From Mesorhizobium sophorae (GTDB lineage Bacteria > Pseudomonadota > Alphaproteobacteria > Rhizobiales > Rhizobiaceae): a stretch of DNA of 64,000 bases. The position numbers were made by a program, and so were the translations under genes. The notes under the pieces are model-generated. The model saw nothing but the letters and a program-made list of their open reading frames with translations. It made no database searches and was not told the DNA's origin. Below are positions 46,178 through 53,458 of the stretch, in pieces (position 1 is the stretch's first letter; every line of letters begins with the position of its first letter). Location: NCBI RefSeq assembly GCF_002270415.1, contig NZ_NNRI01000019.1, positions 1 to 64,000 of the forward strand. The letters run 5' to 3'.

Positions 46178-46522
46178 TCATTGCGATGGCGAGGTGCATC
46201 GGCGTGCCCTGGCGCTGGCAAGAGCCGCTTGCTGCTGTTTCAGGCGGTCGATCCTGGCCGTTTCACGCTCCGCGACCGCGCTCTTCACGCGCGCGCCGCC
46301 CAGCAGCCAGCGTGGAACGCTGGTGTTGGCGACCTTGCCGCGGGTGATTGCTGTTTGCGAGATGTCGCGCGCGACGACACCCATCGCGCTGTTGAGCTCG
46401 GCACAGCTCATGCTGTCGTATTTCGCCGGATCGACGGTTCGGCCGATCGACGAACAGCCGGCGAGAAGAAGCAGTGCAATCACAAGAGCCGGTGGTGAGG
46501 CTGTCGTTGAAATCAGATTCAT
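46178..46522 (-). CDS. Small lipoprotein, function unknown
   Basis: About 114 residues. The signal sequence MNLISTTASPPALVIALLLLAGC ends in a lipobox (LLAGC; Cys near residue 23), so the mature protein is lipid-anchored. The body has DSMSCAELNSAMGVVARDISQTA and a C-terminal basic helix RIDRLKQQQAALASARARRC. It converges on oppDF. Start 46522 was chosen because only this ATG gives a signal peptide at the N-terminus. No function could be assigned. Confidence 0.7.
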   Translation of the reverse strand: MNLISTTASPPALVIALLLLAGCSSIGRTVDPAKYDSMSCAELNSAMGVVARDISQTAITRGKVANTSVPRWLLGGARVKSAVAERETARIDRLKQQQAALASARARRCTSPSQ

Positions 46523-46677
46523 GTCCGCACCCCGGCACAGCCGCTTCACTGGCTCTATCATATGCATCGAACTACTAGAGCCGACGGCGATCTTCGTCAA
46601 AGTTTCCGATCGCTACGGAACCCATCACAGAGGCGAGCCCATCGCCACATGAACACACGGGGTTCCCGCAAATTTCA

Positions 46678-46702
46678 GGAACGTTCTCTGTCACTCGAAG
46701 TT
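46678..46702 (+). promoter_or_regulatory. EcfG-type general-stress promoter (GGAAC-N17-GTT)
   Basis: GGAAC (46678-46682), 17 bp, then GTT (46700-46702). This fits the -35/-10 consensus of the alphaproteobacterial general stress sigma factor EcfG (GGAAC-N16/17-CGTT). No ORF follows; an intrinsic terminator lies about 70 bp downstream, so it probably drives a small RNA. Confidence 0.6.
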
Positions 46703-46708
46703 GGTGTT

Positions 46709-46783
46709 TGTCGAGTGCACTAAAAAAATGACTGGTAAACGGGAAAGCCCGTCCCGGCTGACGCCGGGGCGGGTTTTCTTTTC
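46709..46783 (+). ncRNA. Candidate stress-induced small RNA (~75 nt)
   Basis: The stretch lies between an EcfG-type promoter and a strong rho-independent terminator on the same strand, with no coding frame supported by a ribosome binding site. The 5' part (about 46709-46740) includes an unstructured A-run (46732-46738) that could be a target- or Hfq-binding region; the 3' part is the terminator hairpin. Start is estimated as 7-9 bp after the -10 GTT. It would be an orphan transcript facing the leftward neighbours. Existence is inferred from signals only. Confidence 0.45.
46748..46782 (+). terminator. Rho-independent terminator
   Basis: An 11-bp stem CCCGTCCCGGC / GCCGGGGCGGG (one G-U pair) with loop TGAC, then TTTTCTTTT. 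AAA precedes the stem, so it may also stop leftward transcripts from the His-rich gene, but the T-run is stronger rightward. Confidence 0.8.
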
Positions 46784-46810
46784 GTGTTCGCTTGGGCAGG
46801 CAGTGGGCGA

Positions 46811-47128
46811 TCAGTAGCCGTCGTTTTCGATGACCACGGGGTGGTGGCGATAGTGACGGTGAGTGGAAACGGAGCCTGTCACGACGGTGTCTGGGCGATG
46901 ATGCCGTCTCACGACGACCATGTCTCCGCGATGATGCCGGCGTCCATGATCGTAGAACGCAATTTCGCCGTGGCGGCGGTGATGCAAGCGCTGACCGTCC
47001 TCGTTGATGATCCTGACGCTGTTGTGGTGTCGATGGTGGGTTCTGATAACCACGTCGGCCTCGGCTGCCGAAGCTATGGCCGGCAAGCCGACGGAAAGCG
47101 CCAACGCGCACATGATCATTGTTTTCAT
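46811..47128 (-). CDS. Exported histidine-rich protein
   Basis: About 105 residues. The signal peptide MKTMIMCALALSVGLPAIASAAE is cleaved near residue 22. The mature part is full of His, Arg and Asp (THHRHHNSVRI, LHHRRHG, HDHGRRHHRG-like and RRHHRPDTV), suggesting periplasmic metal or polyanion binding. ATG 47128 is preferred because GGAGAA lies directly upstream and only it gives a signal peptide; the open frame extends to 47368 but has no signal. An EcfG-type promoter sits 40 bp upstream, so it is a likely stress-response gene. No family was recognised. Confidence 0.7.
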   Translation of the reverse strand: MKTMIMCALALSVGLPAIASAAEADVVIRTHHRHHNSVRIINEDGQRLHHRRHGEIAFYDHGRRHHRGDMVVVRRHHRPDTVVTGSVSTHRHYRHHPVVIENDGY

Positions 47129-47168
47129 CGCAGTTTCTCCATTTCCTGAATTGGCCCTTCGTTTGGAT

Positions 47169-47193
47169 AACTGCCCGTGATCAATTTGGTTCC
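47169..47193 (-). promoter_or_regulatory. EcfG-type general-stress promoter of the His-rich gene
   Basis: On the minus strand GGAAC (47193-47189), 17 bp, GTT (47171-47169), 40 bp ahead of ATG 47128. This exactly matches the consensus elements of EcfG-dependent promoters. Confidence 0.7.
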
Positions 47194-47253
47194 GGCCTGC
47201 TTGGGCCAGCCCGAAACGCTTGCGGCATGTCGAAAGAGGGGCGATCGCATCGC

Positions 47254-47562
47254 CTAGGGCTGAGAAGGGGCTGCCTCTCGCTGATGGTACTTGCAAAGAA
47301 CGATGCGTCTTGACGCGTCGGTCTCGCTCACGTCGGGCAGCACAACGATCTGCCCCCAAAAATCGCAATATCTGGCTACTGCCTCCGGCAGCTCCTTGCC
47401 GCTCATGCCAGAGATCGCAGCGATATCACCTTCGCTACAGTTGGTCTTTCCGGAGAGCTGCGCTGCCGCCGCTACTATCTTGCATGACCGCTCGTCGTTT
47501 GCTTGCGAGGGCGCGCAACCGCAGGCAAGTGCGACTGCTGCTGTGACAACCAATTTGCGCAT
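47254..47562 (-). CDS. Small secreted Cys-containing protein, probable lipoprotein
   Basis: About 102 residues. The N-terminus MRKLVVTAAVALACGCAPSQA is a signal sequence with a lipobox-like ACGC. The mature part carries Cys in SCKIVAAAAQ, TNCSEGDIAAI, RYCDFWGQIVVL and VLCKYHQRE: four cysteines besides the lipobox, which may form two disulfides. It is expressed leftward, ahead of the His-rich gene, with a 60-bp gap to that gene's EcfG promoter. Start 47562 rather than 47586 gives a normal signal peptide. Function unknown. Confidence 0.6.
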   Translation of the reverse strand: MRKLVVTAAVALACGCAPSQANDERSCKIVAAAAQLSGKTNCSEGDIAAISGMSGKELPEAVARYCDFWGQIVVLPDVSETDASRRIVLCKYHQREAAPSQP

Positions 47563-47669
47563 GTTGGCTCCGGACCTGACCGGCATTCTGTCGCCGCCGT
47601 GAGGATAAATATGCGGTGCAGCTAATACAAAGGCAATTCACCAAGCCATCTCTCGATTTGCCAAATGGC

Positions 47670-47694
47670 GGAACATTAGACGTTCCTAATTGTT
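47670..47694 (+). promoter_or_regulatory. EcfG-type general-stress promoter upstream of a 24-residue membrane peptide
   Basis: GGAAC (47670-47674), 17 bp, GTT (47692-47694), about 110 bp before ATG 47805. The spacing and both elements fit the EcfG consensus. Confidence 0.65.
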
Positions 47695-47804
47695 CTACTC
47701 CTCACAGCCGACATCCGTGTCTGCTGAAGATCAGCCGGCAAAGGCTGGTCGGCCCGCGTTCTCCGCCAGAGGCGCGGGCTTCCCCAGGCAACAGGAGAAC
47801 GATT

Positions 47805-47879
47805 ATGAACAACATCATTTGGCTCGTTGGCGCGGTGGTCATCGTAATTGCGATATTGAGCTTCTTCGGCCTCCGATAG
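47805..47879 (+). CDS. 24-residue single-pass membrane peptide
   Basis: The peptide is MNNIIWLVGAVVIVIAILSF followed by FGLR: one transmembrane helix and almost nothing else. GGAG (47794-47797) lies 7 bp before the ATG, and an EcfG-type promoter lies about 110 bp upstream. Very short proteins of this type are widespread in Rhizobiales and are easily missed by gene callers. A role in membrane stress is inferred from the promoter only. Confidence 0.7.
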   Translation: MNNIIWLVGAVVIVIAILSFFGLR

Positions 47880-48098
47880 GTGCGACGCGGGTTCTGGCCG
47901 GTCGCCCGTTGATCGGCCAGTCGGCCTTTCGTCGACTTTCCTGTTCCTCTGAGGCTTCCGTGGGGAGGAGCGGGGGTGTTCGCATTCCGTCCCCCCGGCG
48001 GCCAACCCGGCCGTAGCGCCGATGCCAAGCATGCACTAACATCCCAGCTTGACCCCGTAGGGGCTGCCCAGTGATCTGTTTAAATTGGGGACATACCC

Positions 48099-49454
48099 AT
48101 GACCAATCATTGCTGTGGACCGGGCTATGCTTCCCCAGCCGAGGCGATGACCGCACCTCGCGAAAAGCTGCTCTATACGGTTGCCATCTACACCGGCACG
48201 GGCATTCAGAAGCCGGACTATTTGTGCACCATTGATGTCGACCCCGAGAGTTCGACCTACAGCCAGGTGATTTCACGTTTGCAAATGCCGGGGATTGGCG
48301 ATGAGCTTCATCACTCGGGCTGGAATGCCTGCTCGTCGTGCCATGGCGATGCGAGCATGGAGCGGAAATATCTGATTGTGCCGGGTGTGCGCTCGTCCAA
48401 TCTGCACATTGTCGATTGCGGTACCGATCCCCGCAATCCGACACTGTTCAAAGTCATAAACGGCGCTGACATCAAAGCCAGGACCAACTTGTCGGCACCG
48501 CACACGGTGCATTGCCTCGGCTCGGACATCATCGTTTCCATGCTTGGCGACGCTCAGGGCAATGCCCCCGGCGGCTATTTGCAACTCAGCAAGGAGTTCG
48601 AGATTGTCGGCCGTTGGGAAAACTCCATGGGCGGTATCAAGTTTGGTTATGATTTCTGGTACCAGCCGCGACACAACGTAATGGTCAGTTCGGAGTGGGC
48701 CGCTCCCAATACCTTCATGCCTGGTTTTGACCTGGAAGAGGTTGGCCATCTGAAATATGGCCGGGAGATCCATTTCTGGGATTTTGAAAAGAAGGAGCCG
48801 AAGCAAACATTCTATCTCGGTGAAGATGGCCTGATCCCACTGGAAGTGCGGTTCCACCACAATCCCGACAGCAGTCACGGCTTTGTTGGCGCGGCCCTTT
48901 CAGCAAATATCATCCATTGGTGGAAGGATGCGGCGGGTGATTGGCAATGGGAAAAAATTATCGATGTCGACAATGAGCCACATCCCGAATGGCCGATCCC
49001 GATTCCGGGCGTGATCTCGGTCATCCTGCTCAGCATGGACGATAGATACCTCTATTTTTGTAACTGGTTGCACGGCGATATCCGTCAGTACGACATCTCG
49101 GACCCTCACAATGCCAAGCTTACTGGACAAGTGTGGATGGGCGGACTTCTCGGCCGTGCGCCTGAGGTCAATGGCGTGAAAGTGACTGGCGGGCCTCAGA
49201 TGATACAGCTCAGCCTCGACGGCAAGCGCCTGTATGTGACAACCTCACTTTTCTCCACCTGGGACAATCAGTTCTATCCGGAAATCCGCACCAATGGCGG
49301 ATGCATGCTGATGGTCAATTGCGATACCGAAAACGGCGGCATGGAAATCGATCCGCGATTTGTTGTCGATTTTGGCAAGGAACCAAATGGACCAAGCCGC
49401 TGCCATGAAACCCGTTATCCCGGCGGTGATTGCACGAGTGACATCTGGGTATGA
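48099..49454 (+). CDS. SBP56 / methanethiol oxidase family protein
   Basis: 451 residues of the selenium-binding-protein (SBP56) family, beta-propeller proteins now known to include methanethiol oxidase (MtoX, SELENBP1). HHSGWNACSSCHGD carries the conserved Cys; other family hallmarks are SAPHTVHCLGSD, VRFHHNPDSSHGFVGAALS and YFCNWLHGDIRQYDISDP. MtoX oxidises methanethiol to formaldehyde, hydrogen sulfide and peroxide, using copper. There is no signal peptide, so it is cytosolic here, unlike the periplasmic Hyphomicrobium enzyme. Its TGA overlaps the ferredoxin ATG. The typical SCO1 and MauG partners are absent. Confidence 0.85.
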   Translation: MTNHCCGPGYASPAEAMTAPREKLLYTVAIYTGTGIQKPDYLCTIDVDPESSTYSQVISRLQMPGIGDELHHSGWNACSSCHGDASMERKYLIVPGVRSSNLHIVDCGTDPRNPTLFKVINGADIKARTNLSAPHTVHCLGSDIIVSMLGDAQGNAPGGYLQLSKEFEIVGRWENSMGGIKFGYDFWYQPRHNVMVSSEWAAPNTFMPGFDLEEVGHLKYGREIHFWDFEKKEPKQTFYLGEDGLIPLEVRFHHNPDSSHGFVGAALSANIIHWWKDAAGDWQWEKIIDVDNEPHPEWPIPIPGVISVILLSMDDRYLYFCNWLHGDIRQYDISDPHNAKLTGQVWMGGLLGRAPEVNGVKVTGGPQMIQLSLDGKRLYVTTSLFSTWDNQFYPEIRTNGGCMLMVNCDTENGGMEIDPRFVVDFGKEPNGPSRCHETRYPGGDCTSDIWV

Positions 49455-49822
49455 CCAGCTTCACCATCACTCTCGCCAACCAAGGCGGTGCGGCCTTTGA
49501 CGTCGATCACCGCAAGCCCCTCTTGCAAAGCTTGCGCGAGCAGGGCGTGGATTTGCCCTACGGGTGCCAGTATGGCGGCTGCATAAGCTGTGCGGCCAAA
49601 ATAATCAGCGGCAAAGTCAATCAGCAAGCGCAGCGGGCGTTGAACAACCGCCAGATCAACAATGGCTACATAATCCTCTGCGTCGCCCGCCCTTTGAGCG
49701 ACTGCACGCTGGAGGTCGGCGTTGAAAGTCACGACAAGCTCTACCGCAACCCCTTCCTTGACCCCCTGGCCGCTCATGAATTGAAAGCCGATATTGCGAC
49801 CCCTTTGGACGAACAGAAATGA
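49451..49822 (+). CDS. [2Fe-2S] plant-type ferredoxin
   Basis: 123 residues. The cluster ligands are visible as GCQYGGCISCAAKI plus a distant Cys in YIILCVARPLSD, i.e. C-x4-C-x2-C-x(n)-C of the plant/cyanobacterial fold. The C-terminal 30 residues extend beyond the usual fold. It is coupled to the SBP56-family gene by an ATGA overlap and to the CoA-binding gene by another, so the three are made together. It may shuttle electrons for, or from, the SBP56 oxidase reaction; this role is inferred. Confidence 0.88.
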   Translation: MTSFTITLANQGGAAFDVDHRKPLLQSLREQGVDLPYGCQYGGCISCAAKIISGKVNQQAQRALNNRQINNGYIILCVARPLSDCTLEVGVESHDKLYRNPFLDPLAAHELKADIATPLDEQK

Positions 49823-50277
49823 CCCATATAAACCATGATGAGCCCTATCCGGAGGCTTATCTGCAAGGAATTCTGAAATCGGTCAAAACCATCGCGATGG
49901 TGGGGGCCAGCCCCGACAAAACCAAGTTCTCCTATGGTGTACTCCGGGTGCTGCACGAGATCGGCTACGATATGATCCCCGTCAACCCTAGTCCCGGCCT
50001 GGATGAAATTCGAGGGCTCAAGGTGTACCCGTCGCTGGCGGCCATCGACCGGCCTGTCGATATGGTTGAGGTTTTTCGCCGTTCCGAAGATCTGTTGGAC
50101 GTTGCTGAGGAAGCCATCGCCATCAATGCCAAGGTTCTGTGGGGTCAGATTGGCGTGCGCGATGACGCTGCCGCTCAGTTGGCGGAGGAAGCAGGCTTGA
50201 AAGTGGTGATGAACCGCTGCCCAAAGATCGAGTTGTTCCGCCCCTTCTGGAAGCCGAAGTTGCACTTGGGAATATGA
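49819..50277 (+). CDS. CoA-binding domain protein (YccU-like)
   Basis: 152 residues with the CoA-binding Rossmann fold: TIAMVGASPDKTKFSYGVLR, YDMIPVNPSPG, RPVDMVEVFRRSED, VLWGQIGV and VVMNRCPKIE, all characteristic of the YccU family. The family binds CoA or a related nucleotide; its reaction is unknown. The gene is the last of a three-gene operon and overlaps the ferredoxin stop (ATGA). Linkage to a methanethiol oxidase homologue suggests a part in thiol or C1-sulfur metabolism. Confidence 0.85.
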   Translation: MTHINHDEPYPEAYLQGILKSVKTIAMVGASPDKTKFSYGVLRVLHEIGYDMIPVNPSPGLDEIRGLKVYPSLAAIDRPVDMVEVFRRSEDLLDVAEEAIAINAKVLWGQIGVRDDAAAQLAEEAGLKVVMNRCPKIELFRPFWKPKLHLGI

Positions 50278-50342
50278 TTGCGGGTCACCGAATTCGGAGG
50301 TGTCGCGGCAACCGACCTGTTCCTTTCGTCTTGGATTGAATT

Positions 50343-51557
50343 CTACCCGAGGTACGATGCCAGATGGGCGCTGAGATCACGCGCGTCGTCGCCAGCGCCG
50401 TCGATCAGCGCAGATTTGCGGCGGCGCAGAAACTGCATCCCCATCAGGTACAGGCCCGGATGTTCAGCAACCCCGCCGTCGTGACGGACGTAACCCTTGC
50501 GGTCGATGACCGGCAGTTCCAGCCACGAGTAGTCCGGACGGTAGCCGGTGGCCCAAATGATCGTCCTGATCGCGCCGCTGGCGAGGTCGAGGCCGAGCGG
50601 CGGGTTGTCCTCGACATGGGTCGGCGGCGGGCGATCCGGCGGCCCGACCGTCGCGTCTAGGCCGTTGTCGCGCGCCCATTCGTCGATGAGGTCGAGCAGC
50701 CGGGCCATCTTCAGATCGGAAAGCGCGCACATGTTGCGCAATGACCCCGCAAACTGCGCCTTGCCGTCTTCGGTGATGCCGGCGAGGCGGCCGACGAGCC
50801 GGACCCCGAGGTCGACCAGCGCATTGAGGTCTAGGGTGGTGCGGTCGGGCGTGCCGGCAAGCTGCAGCGAAGGAACCCGTCGTGCCCGCCTGATGTCGTC
50901 TACCTCGTCGTAGCGCTCGTCGAGCACGCCGGCGGCGTCCATCCACCACTCCAGGTCCTTGCCGCGATAGACGCGGGGCGCCCGGATGTGCTCCCCCACC
51001 GACAGGGTCACTTGGCGCCCCGAACGCTGCAGCTCCTGAGCGATCTGGGTGCCGCTCGCCGACGCGCCCACCACCAGCACGCCACCGTCGGCGACCTGAC
51101 CCGGATTGCGATAGGACTGCGCCGTCAGGATGGTGACCGACGGTGGCACGCGGACGGCGAAATCGGGCAGGCGCGCGATGTTGCACGCGCCCGACGCCAG
51201 CACCACGGTCCGGCCCCGCCACTCGCCGCGATCCGTGCGCACAAGATATCCCGCCCCGTCGCTGCGAACCGAGGTGACGGTCGTGTGGGTTCTGACCGGG
51301 GCCGAGATCGCCTTGGCATAGTTCCCGAGGAAATCGATCACCTCTGGCATCGTCCGGTAGCCATCGGGGTCGTCGCCGTCATAGCGGAAGCCCGGTAGCC
51401 GGCTCTGCCAGTTCGGGGTGAGCAACCGCAGCGAATCCCACCGCTCGGTGCGCCAGGTATGGGCAATCTCGCCGCGCTCCAGCAGTACATGGTCGATCGA
51501 ACGCTCCGCGAGGCAGCGGCTCATCGCGAGCCCCGCGTGCCCTGCACCGACGATCAC
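50343..51557 (-). CDS. Flavin-dependent monooxygenase / FAD-NAD(P) oxidoreductase (CzcO-like)
   Basis: At least 404 residues. FAD motif VIVGAGHAGLAMSRCL is at the very N-terminus; a second dinucleotide motif VLVVGASASGTQIAQEL is central, and IIWATGYRPDYSWLELP is the C-terminal FMO/CzcO motif. It probably oxygenates a small thiol, amine or ketone. The annotated GTG (51557) lies too far from the ribosome binding site GAGAGG (51581-51586), which instead sits 5 bp before an in-frame ATT (51575), giving a start of ISSVTTVIVGAG. It follows the OsmC gene on the same strand after about 35 bp. Confidence 0.85.
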   Translation of the reverse strand: MIVGAGHAGLAMSRCLAERSIDHVLLERGEIAHTWRTERWDSLRLLTPNWQSRLPGFRYDGDDPDGYRTMPEVIDFLGNYAKAISAPVRTHTTVTSVRSDGAGYLVRTDRGEWRGRTVVLASGACNIARLPDFAVRVPPSVTILTAQSYRNPGQVADGGVLVVGASASGTQIAQELQRSGRQVTLSVGEHIRAPRVYRGKDLEWWMDAAGVLDERYDEVDDIRRARRVPSLQLAGTPDRTTLDLNALVDLGVRLVGRLAGITEDGKAQFAGSLRNMCALSDLKMARLLDLIDEWARDNGLDATVGPPDRPPPTHVEDNPPLGLDLASGAIRTIIWATGYRPDYSWLELPVIDRKGYVRHDGGVAEHPGLYLMGMQFLRRRKSALIDGAGDDARDLSAHLASYLG

Positions 51558-51610
51558 GGTGGTGACGGAACTAATCGCGCCCTCTCAGAGTCTACCGCTC
51601 GAAGTGCCTT

Positions 51611-52168
51611 TCAATTCACCACGACCGTGACGTTCGTCGGATTGGTGACAATGTCATAGACCGCAGATCGCTTCTGCGACTGAGCGACGAGAGCCTCGAT
51701 GTCCTCGGGCTTGGCGTCGGCGTCGATGTTGTACTTTACCGTGATGCCGCTGAAGCCGTTGCGGACGTCGCTGTCGATGCCGAGTATGCCGGCGAGATCC
51801 ATGTCGCCTTCGATTGTAGCCTTCACCGACTTCAACTGGATGTTGCGGTTCTGGGCAACCGCGGCGATGCCGGCGGTCAGGCAACTCGCCAGCCCGACCA
51901 GCACGTATTCGACAGGCGTGGCGCCCTTATCCAAGGAAGCGAAGACCTCCGGATGGTCGGCATCGAATGCGAACGTGGTCTTGCGATGCTGGTCCTGCCC
52001 GAGACCGTAAAAGCTCTCGACTGTCGAGTGGCTGTGGGTGCCGTCCTTCCATTCGCAAGCCGCGCGCCACTTGAATTGCGCGGCCTCCGGGGCGTTGGAA
52101 AGCGCTTCCTTTGCGGCGAGAAGCGCCTCTACGTTAACGCCATTGTTGGCCTGTACTTCGGAAGCCAT
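51611..52168 (-). CDS. OsmC-family protein
   Basis: About 185 residues. The active-site Cys of OsmC/Ohr proteins is in VGLASCLTAGIAAVA, with a second Cys in RAACEWKDGTHSHS. These thiol peroxidases or redox-active proteins reduce organic hydroperoxides. GGGAGGA lies a few bases before ATG 52168, so the longer frame (52240) is rejected. It is the first gene of a leftward pair with the flavin monooxygenase. The region just beyond its promoter is the tRNA-Pro fragment, so it lies at the chromosomal edge next to the island. Confidence 0.88.
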   Translation of the reverse strand: MASEVQANNGVNVEALLAAKEALSNAPEAAQFKWRAACEWKDGTHSHSTVESFYGLGQDQHRKTTFAFDADHPEVFASLDKGATPVEYVLVGLASCLTAGIAAVAQNRNIQLKSVKATIEGDMDLAGILGIDSDVRNGFSGITVKYNIDADAKPEDIEALVAQSQKRSAVYDIVTNPTNVTVVVN

Positions 52169-52486
52169 GATTATCCTCCCTACCTTGCACTGGCTCAAAA
52201 CCCGACCGATTCCACTGACCTCCTGATCAGATTTCACCAAGGTGTGGCATGGTATGGGTAGCGAAGTTTTTCATCAAGTTGTTTCCGCAGGGATACAGTC
52301 GCCCCTCGCGCACCGAGTTGCGCTTGCAGGCGAAGGAGTGCCCTGCATGTCGGTCGACGGCGACCGTGGGACTGCCAAGGGCATGCCGCGCGTTCACGCG
52401 CCTGACCACTGTGGGCGCGGTGGATAAATAGGCGAAGCAATCTGTGGGGTATCGGGAGAAACAAATACCTAAGTATCTGTTTTTTC

Positions 52487-52536
52487 TGGTCGGAGTGGCA
52501 GGATTTGAACCTGCGACCCCCTCGTCCCGAACGACG
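52487..52536 (-). other. 3' half of tRNA-Pro(CGG): probable attachment site (att) of an integrated element
   Basis: Reading on the minus strand: anticodon loop TTCGGGA (52531-52525, anticodon CGG), 3' stem CGAGG, variable loop, T-arm GCAGG-TTCAAAT-CCTGC (52514-52498), acceptor 3' strand CACTCCG, A and CCA (52489-52487). The upstream anticodon strand reads CGTCG, with one mismatch (G-G). No D-arm or 5' acceptor strand precedes it, so the tRNA is cut in the anticodon stem. This is the classic 3' duplicate left at one end of a tRNA-integrated island. Confidence 0.75.
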
Positions 52537-52595
52537 GGGTCTGCCAGCAAAAGCCCGGATTTCCGCCATTTTGCGTTGTGGTCGGTGGCCTTTGT

Positions 52596-52805
52596 TCACC
52601 TTTGTTTCTGACATAACTGTGGAGTTTCTGTGGGGAGCTTTGGGGCGTTCGTCTTCTGTGCCGTCGGCATGAGGACCACATTTTTCGGAGGATTTCTGGA
52701 GCGCGACTTGGAGACGATCGCCTTGGCGGCATCCGCCTGAAAGTCTGGATGATGATGGCCGTACGTCTGGATTAGCACCTCGACGGTCATGCCAAGGAAC
52801 CCGGC
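52596..52805 (-). pseudogene. Tyrosine recombinase (integrase) C-terminal remnant
   Basis: The stretch AGFLGMTVEVLIQTYGHHHP continues with DFQADAAKAI, typical of the C-terminal end of phage/ICE tyrosine integrases, where Tyr in TYGHHHPD is the catalytic residue. Nothing of the preceding catalytic domain is recognisable upstream of 52805. It ends 60 bp from the tRNA-Pro fragment, as an integrase gene does at the end of an island. The remaining 70 or so residues are a diverged tail. It cannot be functional alone. Confidence 0.7.
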
Positions 52806-52989
52806 AGGTCGGGATCCAGGAAGATCGTGACATTTTCTTCCTCAATGGAGAGTATAACTGGGGAGATTAACCGAGGGAGAAGCCCGTTAGCCACCCAGCT
52901 GCACCGAGCCCGACCAAACACGAGGCCAGCTCCACGGAGGTTTTAACGCCCTGGAGGAGGCTTTTCCCGAGGGTACTAGCGGGCACCCT

Positions 52990-53215
52990 TTAGCCCCTCG
53001 CCGGTTTCTTGGCGTAGGGGGCTGTCGTCTTGCGACTGCGAACGGCCGCCGGAATAGTTCGGCACCACCATCGGATAGTCACGGGAAGGCGACATTTTTT
53101 TCACGGTATTCGTCCGGGGAAGCCCTTAGTGGGTGTTAATGGCGCTTCTGGGACTTGAACTTTTTCCTGTCCTCCAGGCAGATGATGTAGTCCGGAAATG
53201 TACATGGTTTCGCCC
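52990..53215 (-). pseudogene. MucR/Ros-family zinc-finger regulator remnant
   Basis: Minus-strand translation gives PDYIICLEDRKKFKSQKRH, an in-frame TAA, then SPDEYREKNVAFP, a frameshift, RDYPMVVPNYS and a shifted tail RKTTAPYAKKPARG. These match successive parts of Ros/MucR proteins: the zinc-finger CLEDGKKFKSLKRH, PDEYREKW and DYPMVAPNY. It carries at least one stop and two frameshifts in 230 bp. Family members repress or activate exopolysaccharide and symbiosis genes in rhizobia. The remnant lies between the integrase and methylase fragments. Confidence 0.75.
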
Positions 53216-53235
53216 GAGTAAAGCTGCTAGCGCTG

Positions 53236-53448
53236 TCATGGGCCTTGGTTCTGGGCCGGAGGTATTTCCTGTATCGCACTGCTCATTTCGCGAGCCGTTC
53301 GTCCGCAGTCGCTTTCGACGACTACAGTACCGAGATCTTTGGCGTCCCCACACTTCAAAAGATGCGATCCAAGCCGCCAGAGATCCCCAAGTCTTACATA
53401 CTGTCTGGTGCGGCGCGCGAGGCGTTTGCCGACCTGGCGGGCTGTCAA
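53236..53448 (-). pseudogene. DNA methylase / ParB-like protein fragment
   Basis: A 70-residue frame with RRTRQYVRLGDLWRLGSHLL and KCGDAKDLGTV resembles the junction GDLWRLGxHRLLCGDATD found in ParB-nuclease/DNA-methylase fusion proteins of alphaproteobacterial mobile elements. Both ends are lost, and the DPPY catalytic motif is not present. It sits head-on to the hipA remnant and next to the mucR remnant. Confidence 0.45.
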
Positions 53449-53458
53449 CAGCCCGGCG

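Noticed and set aside
46735..46840. Small ORF starting MTGKRESPSRL within the candidate sRNA
   Set aside because: No ribosome binding site and it runs through a strong terminator.
46811..47368. Long form of the His-rich protein (185 residues)
   Set aside because: It would place a clear signal peptide in the middle of the protein and pass through an EcfG-type promoter; the ATG at 47128 has a ribosome binding site.
52487..52563. Complete tRNA-Pro gene
   Set aside because: The D-arm and 5' acceptor strand are missing; only the 3' half from the anticodon stem is present.
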